A DNA stretch of 64,000 bases from positions 11,390,501-11,454,500 of the forward strand of contig CM075348.1 of the NCBI GenBank assembly GCA_037693485.1. Direction: 5' to 3'. Below, piece by piece: positions 20,486 to 31,985 of the stretch (position 1 is the first letter of the stretch; the number at the start of each line of letters is the position of its first letter). Below the pieces are notes generated by a model, which was not told the origin of the DNA, did no database searches, and saw only the letters and a program-made list of their open reading frames with translations. A program made the translations under genes and the position numbers. This DNA is from Kitagawia praeruptora. Its lineage: Eukaryota; Streptophyta; Magnoliopsida; Apiales; Apiaceae.

Positions 20486-20945
20486 AAAAGAATTTGTAGA
20501 TACTTATGCAGTACTATTAATTTTGGTTTGTTCTATCTTATCATAAATGTTTTTGATCTTGTTGGGTATAATGATGTAGATTATGTAGGTTGTCAAGTTG
20601 ATAGAAAAAGTACAAGTGGTGTTTGTGCATTCCTTGGACAAAGCTTGGTTTCATGACAATGCTATTATCATATTTTCTGGATGATTCAAACATTATAAGA
20701 CTTTGATATCAAATGTGGAACGATACCAATCTATTGTGACTACATTAGCACCATCAATATTACAAAGAATCAGATGAATCAGTTAAGAACAAAGCATATA
20801 GATATTCGACATCATTTCTTGAGGGATAATGTTGCCAAAGGCAAGGTAGAACTAGTTTTTTTCCAACAAAATTTCAACTTACTGATATATTCATAAAGCA
20901 ACTAGTTGAGAAAAGATTCTCAATTATTTGAAGGATACTTCGTAT
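20486..20945 (+). pseudogene. old Copia pol fragment, RT end and RNase H (right of element 1)
   Basis: This continues the fragment at 5785-6352 after removal of element 1 and one target-site copy: RICRYL at the junction, then VGYNDVDYVGCQVDRKSTSG, CAFLGQSLVS, RTKHIDIRHHFLRDN and KGKVELVFF. Stops and small deletions are frequent. Together the two parts cover only the C-terminal third of a Copia pol. Confidence 0.85.
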
Positions 20946-22195
20946 GTGTTCAGTGTAAAGCAGCATGTTGAGTGGTACATTTTTTATCATGTCATCCTAT
21001 CATTTGCTCTATCGGTTTGATAGTTTTTGGCGTACCATTTGTTTATGTTATATTGTCAGTAAAATATTTTTTTCATTTTATCTTATTTTGCTTATATGTG
21101 CTTACTTGATTTAATTCTCTTTTGCACAATTTTGATTATCTATATTTGCGTGACTATGTATTTTTATTTTTAGTTTTTGATTTAATTAGGTAGGTAGAAT
21201 TTATGTGTTTTAAATTCCTAAAAATTTTATCAAAAACACTAAGATCTCGTTTGGTTGCATGGAACTAAACTCAGGAACTCTAACTTCGTTAGAGCATCAA
21301 TAAATTACAACGTTTGGTTATTTGAATATTAACGTGGATAAGGTAACTCACACTTCCACGGTACCCTAGGTTCCACCAAAACACGGGAAATCAGTTACAT
21401 ACCCGGATCGTGATCACTTGAAGTTACACAATTATCAAATTATTACTTTTTTAATTCTTTTTCAAGGTTAATTAAGAAATGTCATGATTCTTTTTGTAAA
21501 ATGTATCTTAATTTATATATCATATCCATAAATATATCTTAATTCATATTATGTTTATCTGATCATTTTTGTCACAAATATTTGTAATTAAAGTTATAAT
21601 GGTTTATAGTAAGTTTTTTGTTTTATTATAATAATTTATAATATATATAAATTTTTAAAATCATAGTTTAAAATATTTTTATTTTTAAATTTTATATTTT
21701 GTATCTCTCTAATACTTTATAATTATTTTTTCTAAATATCCTTTAGTCAATATGATTATTATAATTAAAAAATGAATTTTTATAAATAGCTGATAAATAA
21801 TTTAAACAAAAATAACAATATAATTGGTAAATGATTTAAAAAAACAACCATGTAACCTAACAACTAAGGGCATCTCCAACCCTCTAAAACCCTTAGGTAA
21901 ATTTAAATAAATGATACCATAAAATTATAGAGAATATGTAAAAAATTCTTCACTCCAACCACACGTTCCTGTTCCTGTTGTCTAAATATTTAGTCAATCC
22001 CATGAGGTTGATTATATTTGTCGAACGGCTAGAGACCTGTAAGAAGATTACACATCATCTATTACCGTAATAAAATAATATATTCTATTTATAACAACTG
22101 TTATTATGAAATAATAATAATATACTATTTTTAAAAAATAGCCAATCATTATAGGCAATACCGTCGGAGCACAATGCCTTACAGGTTCAATAAAT
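20946..22195. other. AT-rich intergenic
   Basis: No coding frame. A GGGCATCTCCAACC stretch at 21868-21881 resembles ends of non-autonomous DNA elements, but I could not find a matching second end. CTCGTTTGGTTGCATGGAAC at 21246 is another common plant repeat motif without visible partners. Confidence 0.4.
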
Positions 22196-22199
22196 TTTA

Positions 22200-22822
22200 C
22201 ATATTCTTTACTTTATTTGCTTTGTTTTGTTTCAATAATCTCCCTTATTGGGTATGAATTTCTATCAATTTATTTCGCTTTGGATTGTTTTTCTAGATCT
22301 ACAGCATCGGAACTTTTGGTTTTCCCTCCTCTTCGATTCAAGTGTCACTTAGTGGATTCGAGAGTTAACCGCCTATCTTGTGGTTTCGGATGGCAGATCT
22401 AAGTTTTTTTGGATTTTCTTTTGTATTTTCAATTTGTTATTTCGGCTTGTATTTTGCCGATTGGTTTCTCTCCCTGGTGAGAGTGTTGATGTTCTCTCCT
22501 TTGTTTGTGAGAGTTTTGGTGTTCTCTCCTTTATTTGTGAGAGTATGATTTCTGATCTAGTGAAACAAGTTTGTAGGATGCTGCAGTTACGGTCGAATAT
22601 TCAAGCAGCAGTAGCCCCAGGTGGAGGTCCAACCGCAGCGAGTACATATAAATCTCCATACGAGAGGGGCAATATCATCTTCAACAAATTGCCTGATTAT
22701 GGATTAATCAGTATTTGTTTATGCTATACGTTGTTCGACTATTTTTGTAGATGTCGTATGACTTGTCATTAATGAATGGAATTTTACTCAAAAAAAAAAA
22801 AGGAAAAAAAAAAAAAAAACTA
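22200..22822 (+). other. possible poly(A)-tailed retrosequence upstream of the F-box gene
   Basis: The stretch is transcript-like and ends in TTAATGAATGGAATTTTACTC followed by two runs of A at 22790-22820, as seen at 3' ends of LINE-type or retroposed sequences. A 130-codon frame (22380-22772) has no recognisable domain. I could not locate target-site duplications, so the origin remains open; part of it may simply be promoter of the F-box gene. Confidence 0.3.
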
Positions 22823-22982
22823 TGCGCATAGCCAACATGCGAAGGTAGAAAGAAAATGGAAACCCACGTGCGAAGGCAGAAGGAAAAAGGGAAAAATGAA
22901 TTCATTTTATTCTCACCAAACGCCAAACACTCCCATCTTTCTCTCTCGATTAGGGTTTTCTCAATCGATCGATCGATCCATC

Positions 22983-25900
22983 ATGACTGGTCCAGCAATT
23001 GATAGACTTAGCAACTTGCCCGGAAGCTTGATACACGACCACATCCTAAACTGTTTGTCGCTTCGGGATGCAGCAAGAACAAGCATTCTCTCGAAAACAT
23101 GGAGGGATTTATGGGTTACGCAACCACGACTAGTTCTTGATGATGAATTCTTTTACCAGCTGCTTGAAAAAAGGAATACGAAAGATGAAGAAACTCAAAT
23201 ATCTGAGGTTTCAAGAATCGTCAGTGGTATTCTTTCAGCTCATAGTGGCCCTGTTTCGGAGTTTCATCTTTGTATTCTTGTAGAGCTGCCGCTTCATACG
23301 CATCCAGATTCGATTGATTGGATTCGAAACATATCCGAGAACAAAGTTAGGAAATTGAAGCTTGATAATCAAGGAGTAAGTACCTATGAAATTCCCTCTT
23401 ATTTCTTTTCCGGTTCGGAGTTAACTCATTTGACGCTCAACAACTGCATACTTAATCCACCACTTAAATTTGAAGGTTTCCGTAATCTGATTAGTGTTAC
23501 GCTGCGGCATGTCACAATTACTACTTCCTTATCATTTGGGGATCAACTTGATGAATTGGTTTTGCATCGTTGCACTGGAATTGAACATATTGGATGCCAA
23601 CTTAAGAATAGTAAAAATCTCACCGTGTTGAGTATCATATTTTGTGGAGAAGTTGAATTGGAATGGTTTGAATGCACGCAAAAGGTGGAAAATCTTTGGC
23701 TCGTGTTGAATGAAGTGGCAAAGAAAATTATGTATTTAGACAAGCTAAATGACAAAATGTCCAGAATCCATACTCTTCACCTTGATGCAAATTTCCTCAA
23801 GGTAAAGTGAGCATCTTACAAATATTATTAGTGTCAATATCCTTCACTAATTACAATTAAACAAATGTCTCATATTTTCCAATATGCATAATGTGTGTGT
23901 TTGTGTAGTCTTTGGAACCAGGTGCAGCTGTAATGGAGAGACCTATAACAATGGAAAACTTGAAAAATCTGTACCTTTTCTGTGTTGAACCCGGCGATTT
24001 GCTTCAGATTCAATATGTTCTTTGCTTCATCCGAATTTCGCCTAAACTGCGATTTCTATTCCTGTCTTTGGTGAGAACTGGGTTGCCCAATATAACTATA
24101 TATTGTTTGTTGCAAAATCAGTAGATTCTGCATCTTAAATTTCTTAACTTTTCTGCCTTAGGACTCATGATCAAAGAAGAATTCGTATTACTTTCCTCTC
24201 CTCTGAAGCTTGTTTAAAAGAGAATAAGAAAAATTATACCTTAGGCATCAAAATATTACATATACCGTATTTGTTGCATTAGAATCTGGGTATGGGAGTA
24301 AGTGGTTCATTTACATTCTCAGGTGTCAGGAACTGGTGTGTTCTTGACAGGTTTTGTGGCTCTTTTTGGTATTTTTTAGTGTTTATAGCAGATAGAATAG
24401 CTAGAATAAGTTGTGATAGAAGTATAGCAGGTAGGATATATGCAGAGAACAGATAATAGAGCACAGAAATGCAGAGTTTCTGCAGAGAAGAAGCAGATCA
24501 GAATAGCTTATAGAAGAAGCTAACAGATTAGAGAGAGAGACACAGAATTTAGAGAGAGATAGAATAGAAATAGAGGAATAGAACAGAGAGATCAGATTTC
24601 AGAGAGAGGATAGATCAGATAGAGAGAAAGAGAGAGATTGGTGGAATAATATTCCATTTCATATATTCATTGATAATCAATCAGCACCTCATACAACTGC
24701 CTTTATAGGCACTAAAGTACAGAAATAAAACAGCTCACAACACTAAACTAATTCACACCCACTATCCCACTAATGCACACTATTATGACAACACACACAC
24801 ACCACAAAACACACCCCACACAGCACACCACACAGCACACACAGCACACACCAAACAACACTATTATGACAACATAATTAATCTAATCCTGACATAATAC
24901 TACTGATTCTAACAGCCTGCCAGGCCATGGTCAGTTCCTGACAAACCTTCCCTTAAAATCATTCATGTCCTCATGAATGTTCCTTCTACCTTGATCGAGC
25001 AGATCTCTACCATGTATGCTTGTCCTTTCAAGTGCAGCTCCTTCCAGTGAAAACATCTTGCTGAATAATTTGATGAATATTTTTGAATTCCAGCAAAAAA
25101 CACCAAGTAGTATACCATGGAGATAACTTGAATCTCCTCCTGGATCATATATGTATATTGTGGCATTGGTCCTTGACACTTCATAGTATTCAGGTTTGAT
25201 TGCCTTGTTCAATTCAGGCTTGGTTTGTTCCAAATCCTTCAGTTGCAGATGTCCCAATTGACCATAAGCTGAATTTATTATTGAAACTTCCTCGTCTTTA
25301 AAGAGCACTGTAACACCTTGTAAATAATCTTTTTTCACAAGACCACCTGGATCAAAGATAGTCATAGTATGCCTATCAAGATAGCTAGACTTCTTGTCCA
25401 AACCAAAACCAGAAGACTCTGCAACTGTTGGACTATTTCTGCAAAAGGCATCCTGATTCTGGTGGTTGTCCAAATATTTTGTAGCATCTTCTTTTGACAT
25501 TATGAATGTGCAAACTTGCTCACACACATATGGCAGACTATCAAAGTCTTTTAGGTTTGAAAAATCTTCGAACTCTGATTTTTCACTTGTGCAGATTTCA
25601 GATTGTAGTGTATAAGGTGAGTCTGAGTTGCCATCTCCTAGTGCTGCTAAGATGAAATCCTGTTCTGACCAACACTCTTGATCCTCCCCTGGATTTTCAT
25701 CATAGACAGGCCCTTCATCATAGATAGGTTTCCCTGTATAAGTTGCCAAGGCATCATGTGCAAGGTCTTTAAACACTTCTCTTCTTTTCTTCTCAGCTTT
25801 CATCTTCCTCAGAATCTCCATCTTTTGAGCAGCTAGTCCTACTAACTCCTCTAATTCTTGGAATCTCTGATTAGATTTTTCTTTGTAACATACAAATTGA

Positions 25901-27971
25901 TGTTGAAACTCTTGCATTTGTTCATTGAAATCCTTAGCTCCTCTGGTCTCCATTATCAATTCTTTTGACATCAGCATTCCTCAACACTTAAGAATCCTTC
26001 TGTATTCAGTATTCTATATAACAGCACAACATAATTGAAGCAGTGGTTGAATCAAAAACAGTGCTCTGATACCATTTGTCAGGAACTGGTGTGTTCTTGA
26101 CAAGTTTTGTGGCTCTTTTTGGTATTTTTTAGTGTTTATAGCAGATAGAACAGCTAGAATAAGTTGTGATAGAAGTATAGCAGGTAGGATATATGCAGAG
26201 AACAGATAATAGAGCACAGAAATGCAGAGTTTCTGCAGAGAAGAAGCAGATCAGAATAGCTTATAGAAGAAGCTAACAGATTAGAGAGAGAGACACAGAA
26301 TTTAGAGAGAGATAGAATAGAAATAGAGGAATAGAACAGAGAGATCAGATTTCAGAGAGAGGATAGATCAGATAGAGAGAAAGAGAGAGATTGGTGGAAT
26401 AATATTCCATTTCATATATTCATTGATAATCAATCAGCACCTCATACAACTGCCTTTATAGGCACTAAAGTACAGAAATAAAACAGCTCACAACACTAAA
26501 CTAATTCACACCCACTATCCCACTAATGCACACTATTATGACAACACACACACCACAAAACACACCCCACACAGCACACCACACAGCACACACAGCACAC
26601 ACCAAACAACACTATTATGACAACATAATTAATCTAATCCTGACATAATACTACTGATTCTAACAGCCTGCCAGGCCATGGTCAGTTCCTGACATCAGGA
26701 TACCATTTTCTAAGTTATACCCCCTCTGTTTCTGAAGATTATTCAGTTTTAGAATATTACCGTGTTGTGCTTTTATCTTTAAGATGTTATAAACGTTTAA
26801 TCTACAAAAAGAAAAAAAAAATATCTTACAAAGGACATAGAACTTATATGAGAATAAATATGAAATGAATATTATTCAATTCTATTGCTTGTTAGGTATC
26901 ATGATAGGTCTCCCTAATTCTTATGCATATAAATCTAAAGACTTCTATAAAAAATCAGGAGTATTGTAAAAAGAAGTATGGTGAGTGGGTGTTAAATAAA
27001 AGATGTAATATACCAAAAGTTCTGAATATGTATATGATCTCATATCCATTTGGCAATTTTATATCACAATAAATGTATATCATATTATATACGATACCAC
27101 ATCTTATGTTCGTGTAATCTTATATGAAATGAATGCACATCATTAAGTAAGTTATACATGCACTCTGAATTAAATCTATATTGTTCCCCTAAATTTTGTG
27201 GTAGCTTTTACAACATATCTGAAATTCTACATCTTTCTTAGAAATGTGTAATTTTTTTCCCTCTTTGTTTTTTTATATATTTGTTTACTCCTTTTAAGAG
27301 ACTTACACTTCTCTCCTTACAAGTAATAATTATTTTTATCTTTTCTGTTTACCCACTTGGGCATAACTGGTGTCTTTTTTTGTCTAGTGTAATTTTTTTC
27401 TTTTTTTACTAAATTTTGTATGTACTTTCTCTCTAATAATCACATTCTATCTAAAATCTTTTAATGTTATCAATAATAAGATGGTATTTAGTTCTAATTA
27501 ACTGTCGATATCTACCATTAATATTTCTCGTAGTAATCCAATTCCGACTGCATATATATTTCTCCTAAAGTAAGATCAAGTGCTAGCTGAAATAATTTAA
27601 TCTTGCATGTTTATTTATACTTTGATAAAATGATCTTATTCTAACCTCGTATGTAGGAACCTGAGGTAGAAAGCAGTAATGCTATGAGCCTGGCAGCAAG
27701 CATGGAACTTAAACTTACGACGTTACAATATTTGAAATCGTCAAACTTGATTGACATGAGTCTTAATCGACTTGAAATGGTGGAGATACGATGGATATAC
27801 GGATCGACTGAGCTTGAGCTCATTAAACTTTTGCTTGCATCTTCTCCTTTCCTTAAATGGATGAAAATTTTACAGCCCCAAATCAATAATTTTGAAAAAG
27901 CATTCAGGATTTCACAAAAGTTGATGAAGTTTCGTAGGGCATCCGCAGCTGCCCAGATTATATGGACTTAA
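22983..27971 (+). CDS. F-box/FBD/LRR protein gene, three exons
   Basis: Exons are 22983-23801, 23909-24070 and 27657-27971, with GTAAAG and GTGAGA donors, TAG acceptors and phase 0 throughout, giving 431 residues, the usual size for this family. The ATG at 22983 is chosen because the F-box begins right after it (AIDRLSNLPGSLIHDHILNC, then RTSILSKTWRDLW). LRR-like strands follow (SELTHLTLNNC, FRNLISVTLRHVTI, LDELVLHRCTGIEHI). Exon 3 has the FBD-type ending (LELIKLLLASSPFLKWMKI, RISQKLMKFRRAS). Such proteins recruit targets to SCF ubiquitin ligases in cytosol or nucleus; the target cannot be predicted. Intron 2 was about 1.2 kb before a 2.4-kb LTR element entered it. The gene looks intact, but correct splicing across the insertion is unproven. 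Confidence 0.85.
24324..24943 (-). repeat. element 2 3' LTR
   Basis: It contains GA-rich text at 24528-24645 and CA-rich microsatellite text at 24787-24865. The purine tract AAGGGAAGGTT adjoins it on the minus strand at 24944-24954. Confidence 0.93.
24931..25977 (-). CDS. element 2 internal protein, 348 residues, unrecognised
   Basis: The frame starts at ATG 25977 (a second ATG nine codons in begins METRGAKDF) and runs almost to the 3' LTR; its last codons lie inside the LTR. Residues 15-75 are a charged coiled coil (FNEQMQEFQHQFVCYKEKSN, RFQELEELVGLAAQKMEILR), in the position where some LTR elements have a gag N-terminus. The middle is acidic without known motifs. Two short repeats, MTIFDPGGLVKKDYLQGV and IYIYDPGGDSSYLHGI, share a DPGG turn. 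No zinc knuckle, protease or polymerase motif is present. It could be a gag remnant or an element-specific protein. An intact frame in a young copy hints at use or at very recent origin. Confidence 0.55.
   Translation of the reverse strand: MLMSKELIMETRGAKDFNEQMQEFQHQFVCYKEKSNQRFQELEELVGLAAQKMEILRKMKAEKKRREVFKDLAHDALATYTGKPIYDEGPVYDENPGEDQECWSEQDFILAALGDGNSDSPYTLQSEICTSEKSEFEDFSNLKDFDSLPYVCEQVCTFIMSKEDATKYLDNHQNQDAFCRNSPTVAESSGFGLDKKSSYLDRHTMTIFDPGGLVKKDYLQGVTVLFKDEEVSIINSAYGQLGHLQLKDLEQTKPELNKAIKPEYYEVSRTNATIYIYDPGGDSSYLHGILLGVFCWNSKIFIKLFSKMFSLEGAALERTSIHGRDLLDQGRRNIHEDMNDFKGRFVRN
26063..26074 (-). other. element 2 primer-binding site
   Basis: TGGTATCAGAGC on the minus strand, 2 nt from the 5' LTR, matches the initiator-Met tRNA 3' end. 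Confidence 0.93.
26077..26694 (-). repeat. element 2 5' LTR with TATA box
   Basis: It is 618 bp long. On the element strand TATAAAGG (26453-26460) forms a plausible core promoter roughly 380 nt before the LTR end. Transcription would run opposite to the F-box gene. Confidence 0.9.
26700..27656 (+). other. remaining intron 2 of the F-box gene
   Basis: AT-rich, non-coding. ACCCCCTCTGTTTCTGAAG at 26724 resembles a decayed Stowaway or Tourist end without a partner. A pyrimidine-rich tract near 27360-27425 is also present. Confidence 0.5.
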
Positions 27972-28530
27972 CGGACAGTAGTCGTGGTAGAGTTGTTTTG
28001 GAAGCAAATGTTGAGGGTACAAGCTCCTCCTCATATTTGTGTATTTAGTGAAGCAGTCAGACCTCTTTTTCGTGGGTATGGAATTGGTCTAATACGAACT
28101 CTTTTTCTGGATTCAGTGAACGTGTTTTTCTTTTAATGGAGTGAAATTGTTTGTTAATCATAATGTTATTGTAATATGATTTTATTTGGTTAAATGACGA
28201 TGGATGACTGAATAACAAAACAGCAGTGAGTTGTTAGTTTTTACTACTTACTTTTTTATGCTAATATACACCCCAAAACCAAGAACATAATCACAGTTTA
28301 CACATTTTCTTGCTGACTCTGATACTCGAATCACCCGCGACTGAGACACAGGTACAGTATATATTTACACTCTAATTCCTAAATAATAAAGTTTGAGTTT
28401 GAGTTTGATTCTTTTTATTAATAAATTTTGTGGGTTTTGATGAACTTTGAACTATAGCTTATATGTCTGAGATCTGGGCCTATTTTTTCTGTTTCGGTTG
28501 TGACAGTAGTTAGTTTAATCGATTGCAAAT
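27972..28530 (+). other. 3' flank of F-box gene
   Basis: Probable 3' UTR to about 28200, then AT-rich spacer. No further element seen. Confidence 0.4.
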
Positions 28531-28534
28531 TCCA

Positions 28535-28617
28535 GGAATGAAATCATCAGTCTAGACAAGCTAGTTGGCAGTATGCCTAGAATCACTTGTCTTTCCCTTG
28601 ATAATCTTTTTCTGGAG
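28535..28617 (+). pseudogene. relic of an F-box paralogue, end of exon 1
   Basis: Read as coding sequence this gives NEIISLDKLVGSMPRI then LSLDNLFLE, clearly similar to the last 28 residues of exon 1 of the intact gene (KIMYLDKLNDKMSRI, LHLDANFLK). It is followed by a GT donor at the same place and preceded by an AG. The rest of that copy is missing here. Confidence 0.75.
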
Positions 28618-29360
28618 GTAATGTGAAAATCCTACGAATTTACTTGATTCATTAGTATCATCCTGCCAAATGCATGTTACATTTTTATTTTTTTTCTCGA
28701 TAAACATACGTATATGTCTATTGTCTATATACAGTCTTATATATTGCAGTTTGAGTATTTGTAATAGCTAAATTCAGAGCAGCATTCTATCTTCAGAACA
28801 ACCTTTTTCTTTTTAATCATACCCAAGAATAAAAGAATGTTAGATTACTTTACTTCTGCCCAGCAAATAAAAAATGTACTCTAAGTTCGACATTTATCCA
28901 TTCTATTTCTTAAGTACATTTACTTAATTTCTTTCATTCCTTATTAACTTCTATTTCACAAGTATTTCCTAAGCAGATCAGTGTATTGTATTAAGTGAAT
29001 TTTTTGCTGCTCTTGACACTTTAAAAAGTGAGAGTTTTATTCTACAGTTTCTCAACATGTGAAATCCTTCAGCTACCGGAAATAATGTAGATAGGATATC
29101 ATAATGTAAGTACTTGGTACATTCTTATTTCTGAAAAATCCCTTTGCATTCAATTTGAGGATACGTATCCAATAGTTAGTTTATATATGGGTCTTATTCA
29201 GATGATGAATCCATTTACTATTATTGTGTTTTAATAATATAGTGCTTAGTTGGATTGAAATGTTTGCATATGTTATGTTTAAATGAATTGTTCAAATTCA
29301 ACCATCGTGGATTAACATCTGAACAATCTATGTAGTAACCAACTCCCTTCATCTACAGAA
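28618..29360 (+). other. spacer between F-box relics
   Basis: AT-rich, non-coding. No element ends recognised. Confidence 0.4.
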
Positions 29361-29900
29361 ACATGGCCAGAGATGCAAAAACAAGGCGAATTGATTGTGG
29401 AACCGGAGCAGTTGATAGAATCGGCAACTCGCTGAGTAGCTTAATGGCTTTAATCCTAAAACGCTTGCTTGCGATGTAGCAAGAAGGAGCATCCTCTCAA
29501 AAACATGGAGGGGTATATGGGTGATGCACCCACATTTAGTTTTTGATGATGGATTTTTTATTGTTTCTAAGAAAGAGAAGAAAACTCAACTTTCTGAAGT
29601 TTCAAGAACCATCAATATTCTTTTACTTCACACTGACCCCCTTTTAACTTTCCGTCTTTCCATTCCTAAACATCTGCCTCTTTATCAATGTCTAGATACT
29701 GGGTTTTGGATTAGTAACATATTCAAAAAATGGTGTCAAGAATTTCGAGATCTTAAAAAAAGAACCAGTTGTCTACAAAATACCATCTTTTATCTTTTCT
29801 TGTGTGGAGCTAACTTGTTTAAGTCTTGATAACTGTATACTGAATCGATCCCTTGGGTTTGGAGGTTTCTGTAGTCAAAGTTGATCTTGAACTTGTGAGT
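29361..29900 (+). pseudogene. F-box pseudogene, N-terminal part
   Basis: GAVDRIGNSLSSLMALILKR, then CDVARRSILSKTWRG-WVMHP, LVFDDGFF and TQLSEVSRTINILLLH match the first 150 residues of the intact gene at 22983. Bases are lost within the F-box, and the 29521-29829 frame ends in a TGA. Shortly before it another shift leaves the ELTCLSLDNCILN-like text in a different frame. No FBD part is present. It is a decayed tandem paralogue. Confidence 0.85.
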
Positions 29901-30683
29901 GCCACAATTCTCTTTTTAAAGAAATTTTTTGCTCTCCTAAGCAGTTCATTATAAGGAAGAGTTCTTTGCGGAGGAAGTTTGCTTACTGCAACATTACAAG
30001 GTACAGGTCCCAACTTAATGAACATTGATGTGGAGAAACAGCCGCTTGAAGCTGGGGATGTCATCATAATTTATCTGTAAATGACATGGAGAAAAGCTCA
30101 ATTAGTTACTATAGCTAAAGGTTTAAAAAATCCGTAGCAAAGTTTTCATTTACGCCATAAATTAATTTCCACACTTTCCAACCTCGTAAATGACACACTT
30201 ACTAATACCGTGGGGATAGGATATAGGTCGATAAATTTAAGATCTTTGTAGATGTACAAATATTCTTGTATCAGAACCTGATGAAACTTGTTCAGAGTAC
30301 AATCTCATTCTAAGAATGATTACGAGGATCAGTGTCTTAAAATGGAAACTTCTCAAAATTTAAGCATGTAAATGATTTATCTAAAAGTTCATACAGTAAT
30401 CCAGCAATCCGCTATTACTCTTTACTCTGATCAAGTATCTTCAATCTTTCCTTCAAATTTTTAGTTCAATCTGTCTTCTCTATCTTTACTTTAATATATC
30501 AAACCTTAACTCAGTATTGAAAATCTAATTTACGCCTTTTTCTCTTTAAAGCACCAAAGCAATTAAACCACTCCACCAATCTGTCTTTTTTGCCTTGCCT
30601 GCAACTTTATACTTGCTCAAATCCATTATAAACATTTCTAAATTAAAAACAATTCCATGCAACTCTCTGCTTCTAGCATATGC
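29901..30683. other. intergenic, no gene seen
   Basis: AT-rich sequence without a coding frame or recognisable element. It ends at the element 3 target site TATGC. Confidence 0.5.
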
Positions 30684-31965
30684 TGTTGGAAGTATTAACT
30701 AATACAGTAACATAAAGGCAGTTATATATCGTATTGAACGAGCCAAGGCCAAACAAACAATTAACGAAACAAAACATGAAGGTAAAAAGCATGCATATCA
30801 GTAACTGAAAGAACAAAGGAAAATCAGAAAACATATCAGCAGCCATAGCTATATCAGTATGTAAAACAAGTAAAACAACAGCTGAGTCGTCAGGATTTGC
30901 TCGAAGTCCTTACTGCTCTTGAAGAGATAATTGCCCCCACTTACAACTGTGTTGGGATGCTTGCAACACCTCTCCCAGGATAAAACAGCTCCGAGTACAG
31001 TGATCACAGCAATCAGAATACTCAACTTCGACTAGCACCTCAGTCGCCGGAAAATCTTAAGTACAAGAAACTATGGAAGGAGGAGAACAGAGAGTGTAGA
31101 GAAGAGAATGTAGGGTGTGGTATTTAAAACCCAGCAGCTTAGCTCTCTATTTATAGGAGAGGCCAAACGTAACTGATGCCACCCAATTAATATTGTAACT
31201 GCCGATTTACATTTAATAAAATGAAACGGCTGATTTAATAAAATCAAAACGGTTGATTTAATAAATCGTAACTGTTACGTTATATTTATCCACACATATT
31301 AGTTTTTATTTTAATTATACGAATATAAATATATTATCAAATTCTGTTCAGGACTCAACATCAGGAACTGATGTCCGTCCATCAGTATTTGGTACCGTCA
31401 GGACTTGAGGTCCATCAGTATTTGATCAAGCATCAGGATCTGGTAGTACCTTCAGGATTTCATCAGGACTTGGTTTCAGGATTTCATCAGGACTTGGTCC
31501 ATCAGTATTAGATGTCTGACCAGTTACTGATTTATTCCAAGTACTGATCCCAATAATCGCCCTTCGACCGAGCCGACACGACCCGAGTCGAGACGTGGCG
31601 TGGCGTGGCGTGGCGAGGCGCGCGGCGGCTAGCGCGCGCGCGTGTGTGTGCGCGTGGAGCACACAGTAACACCATGCACCATCATACACCTTAGTAGTTG
31701 TACACTACCCATGTCTGTGATTCTATATAAAGCCAACAACCCCCTTTATTTATTTCAATGTGGGACAAATACACATTCTCATTTCAAGCTTATTCAAGCT
31801 ACTAACTTCAACTCCATTTCTCTATGGGTTTCACTAAGAAAATTACTTAGACCCATATATGAAAATTTAAGTCCTCATAGTAAGGAACAATTTCCAAACG
31901 TTAAAATCCGGAATTAACATCAAGAACATAAAATACTTATGCTCTAAAAACTCCATTTTCTAACA
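30684..31965 (-). repeat. element 3 3' LTR
   Basis: It holds a microrepeat field of CATCAGGAT, CATCAGTATTTG and GTCAGGACTTG between 31345 and 31530, and a GC-rich, CpG-dense block at 31555-31662. TATAAATAG (minus strand, 31147-31155) is the core promoter on the element strand. Confidence 0.93.
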
Positions 31966-31985
31966 ATCCCCCACAAATCCATATA
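31966..31985 (-). other. element 3 polypurine tract
   Basis: TTTGTGGGGGAT on the minus strand adjoins the 3' LTR. Confidence 0.85.

Larger units (their letters stand above)
24324..26694 (-). mobile_element. element 2: young non-autonomous LTR element in F-box intron
   Basis: LTRs of 620 and 618 bp begin TGTCAGGAACTG and end CAGTTCCTGACA, a perfect 12-bp terminal inverted repeat, with target duplication TCAGG at 24319-24323 and 26695-26699. Total length is 2371 bp with only 1133 bp inside. A primer site for initiator-Met tRNA adjoins the right LTR, so the element reads on the minus strand. The LTRs differ by two substitutions and one CA-repeat length change, so insertion is recent. There is no pol; one 348-codon frame is carried. 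It must have been mobilised by enzymes from another element. Confidence 0.93.

Noticed and set aside
21868..21881. GGGCATCTCCAACC motif as the end of a DNA element
   Set aside because: No matching terminal repeat or target duplication found nearby.
22380..22772. 130-codon frame as a gene
   Set aside because: Low-complexity text, no domain, immediately before poly(A) runs; more likely retrosequence or leader.
22776..22982. upstream extension of the F-box reading frame
   Set aside because: The extension is lysine-rich translation of poly(A)-like sequence and 5' leader; the family's F-box begins right after ATG 22983.
26724..26745. Stowaway- or Tourist-like end
   Set aside because: Only one short, imperfect end; no inverted partner within the intron.
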